Shown: positions 14,466 to 15,003 of the stretch, piece after piece | Layout of the letters: each line of letters begins with the position of its first letter | Numbering within the stretch: position 1 is the first letter of the stretch | Translations under genes and position numbers: made by a program | Source of the DNA: JBEBBU01 sp041158225 | Lineage (GTDB): Bacteria; Pseudomonadota; Gammaproteobacteria; Methylococcales; Methylococcaceae | NCBI GenBank assembly: GCA_041158225.1 | Contig: JBEBBU010000147.1 | Coordinates: 1 to 15,003, forward strand | Length of the DNA stretch: 15,003 nucleotides | Direction: 5' to 3' | The notes under the pieces: model-generated | Databases searched by the model: none | What the model saw: only the letters and a program-made list of their open reading frames with translations | What the model was told of the DNA's origin: nothing

Positions 14466-15003
14466 ATGGAAAATTATCTGCAAGCCATCATCCAGTTTGA
14501 TCTGAGCCGTTACCCGGTTGGCGCCTTCTACATTCTGGTCTTTATTGGTGTCAGTGTCTGGGGGCAGGTGCTTTTCAAGCGCTGGATGGGGACGGAGTCC
14601 ATTGAACTATGCCATGAAGTGGGCGGATATTATATGGCTATCGTGGGTTCACTCTATGCCGTGGTGCTGGGCCTTGTCATCTACGATGCCATTTCCAACT
14701 TCCAGTCAGCTTCCCTCTGTGTCAAAAATGAAGCCAAAGCCCTGTTGGCTGTGTATTCCATGGCTGACCAGTTCCCTGACAATGGTAAAACGGACATAAA
14801 GGGTTTGACCTCACGATATGTGGAAGAAGTGGTGAATCATGAGTGGGCGCTCATGGATAAGCACGATTTTTCGCAAAAGGCCAGAATGACCATGTGGGCA
14901 TTACTGGATGTGGTCAAAAAGATTGAACCTGGCAATGAAAATCAGAAGGCGCTGTTGCCCATTCTGATGTCTGAGGCTATGACAGCCTGGAGTGAACGTT
15001 GCG
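14466..15003 (+). CDS. DUF4239 (bestrophin-like) membrane protein, partial
   Basis: The frame starts at ATG 14466 and runs off the window, giving 179 residues (MENYLQAIIQF...AWSERC). Two hydrophobic helices are visible, at about 17-37 (VGAFYILVFIGVSVWGQVLF) and 55-76 (YYMAIVGSLYAVVLGLVIYD). They are followed by NFQSASLCVKNEAKALLAVYSMADQFP, a pattern of helix, acidic/Glu-Ala segment and Leu-rich helix typical of DUF4239 proteins. These are bestrophin-like membrane proteins of unknown function, with chloride-channel homology suggested. The region from 100 on is soluble and helical. The start has only a weak ribosome-binding site. It follows the kinase-like gene by 119 bp with no clear terminator between, so cotranscription is possible. 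Confidence 0.8.
   Translation, partial: MENYLQAIIQFDLSRYPVGAFYILVFIGVSVWGQVLFKRWMGTESIELCHEVGGYYMAIVGSLYAVVLGLVIYDAISNFQSASLCVKNEAKALLAVYSMADQFPDNGKTDIKGLTSRYVEEVVNHEWALMDKHDFSQKARMTMWALLDVVKKIEPGNENQKALLPILMSEAMTAWSERC

Noticed and set aside
1..15003. CRISPR array, insertion sequence, integrase, tRNA or rRNA genes
   Set aside because: I saw no regularly spaced repeats, no transposase or integrase motifs and no tRNA or rRNA-like sequence on either strand by eye. A computed tRNA/repeat search could still find something short.

Overview
The window looks like chromosomal DNA of a gammaproteobacterium. The main evidence is the order tgt-yajC-secD-secF, with separate SecD (614 aa) and SecF (about 310 aa) genes, on DNA of medium G+C. 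I cannot place it below class level from the sequence alone.

Layout. Positions 1-4562 (+ strand) are a conserved core: the last 39 codons of an unrecognised gene, then tRNA-guanine transglycosylase (tgt), yajC, secD and secF, closed by a hairpin terminator that overlaps the secF stop codon. Positions 4568-7461 (- strand) hold a small membrane protein and a compact run of EamA/DMT exporter, short exported secretin-fold protein and Prx5/PrxII-type peroxiredoxin. The exporter and the secretin-fold gene overlap by 29 bp. The exporter leader carries two perfect hairpins and a 20-codon open frame that stops 3 nt before the exporter start. At 7623-8210 (+) lies a lipoprotein with a lytic-transglycosylase (SLT) fold.

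From 8211 the window looks accessory. A 391-bp intergenic stretch contains TGGCC-type repeats that can pair in alternative ways. An A+T-rich gene of unknown function follows at 8602-9630. Then comes a convergent catalase-peroxidase with a signal peptide (periplasmic KatG/KatP type). Divergent from it is a 692-aa protein with an almost complete eukaryotic-like protein kinase active site and a large unassigned C-terminal half. The window ends inside a DUF4239 (bestrophin-like) membrane protein.

How the genes work together. YajC, SecD and SecF form the accessory complex of the Sec translocon. The exported KatG, the peroxiredoxin and the envelope proteins (secretin-fold protein, SLT lipoprotein, exporter) suggest investment in the envelope and in peroxide defence. 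The kinase-like protein, together with the A+T-rich orphan, is the best candidate for something undescribed, for instance a secreted effector or an intracellular signalling or defence protein. Nothing in the window shows a secretion system or a proven functional link between them.
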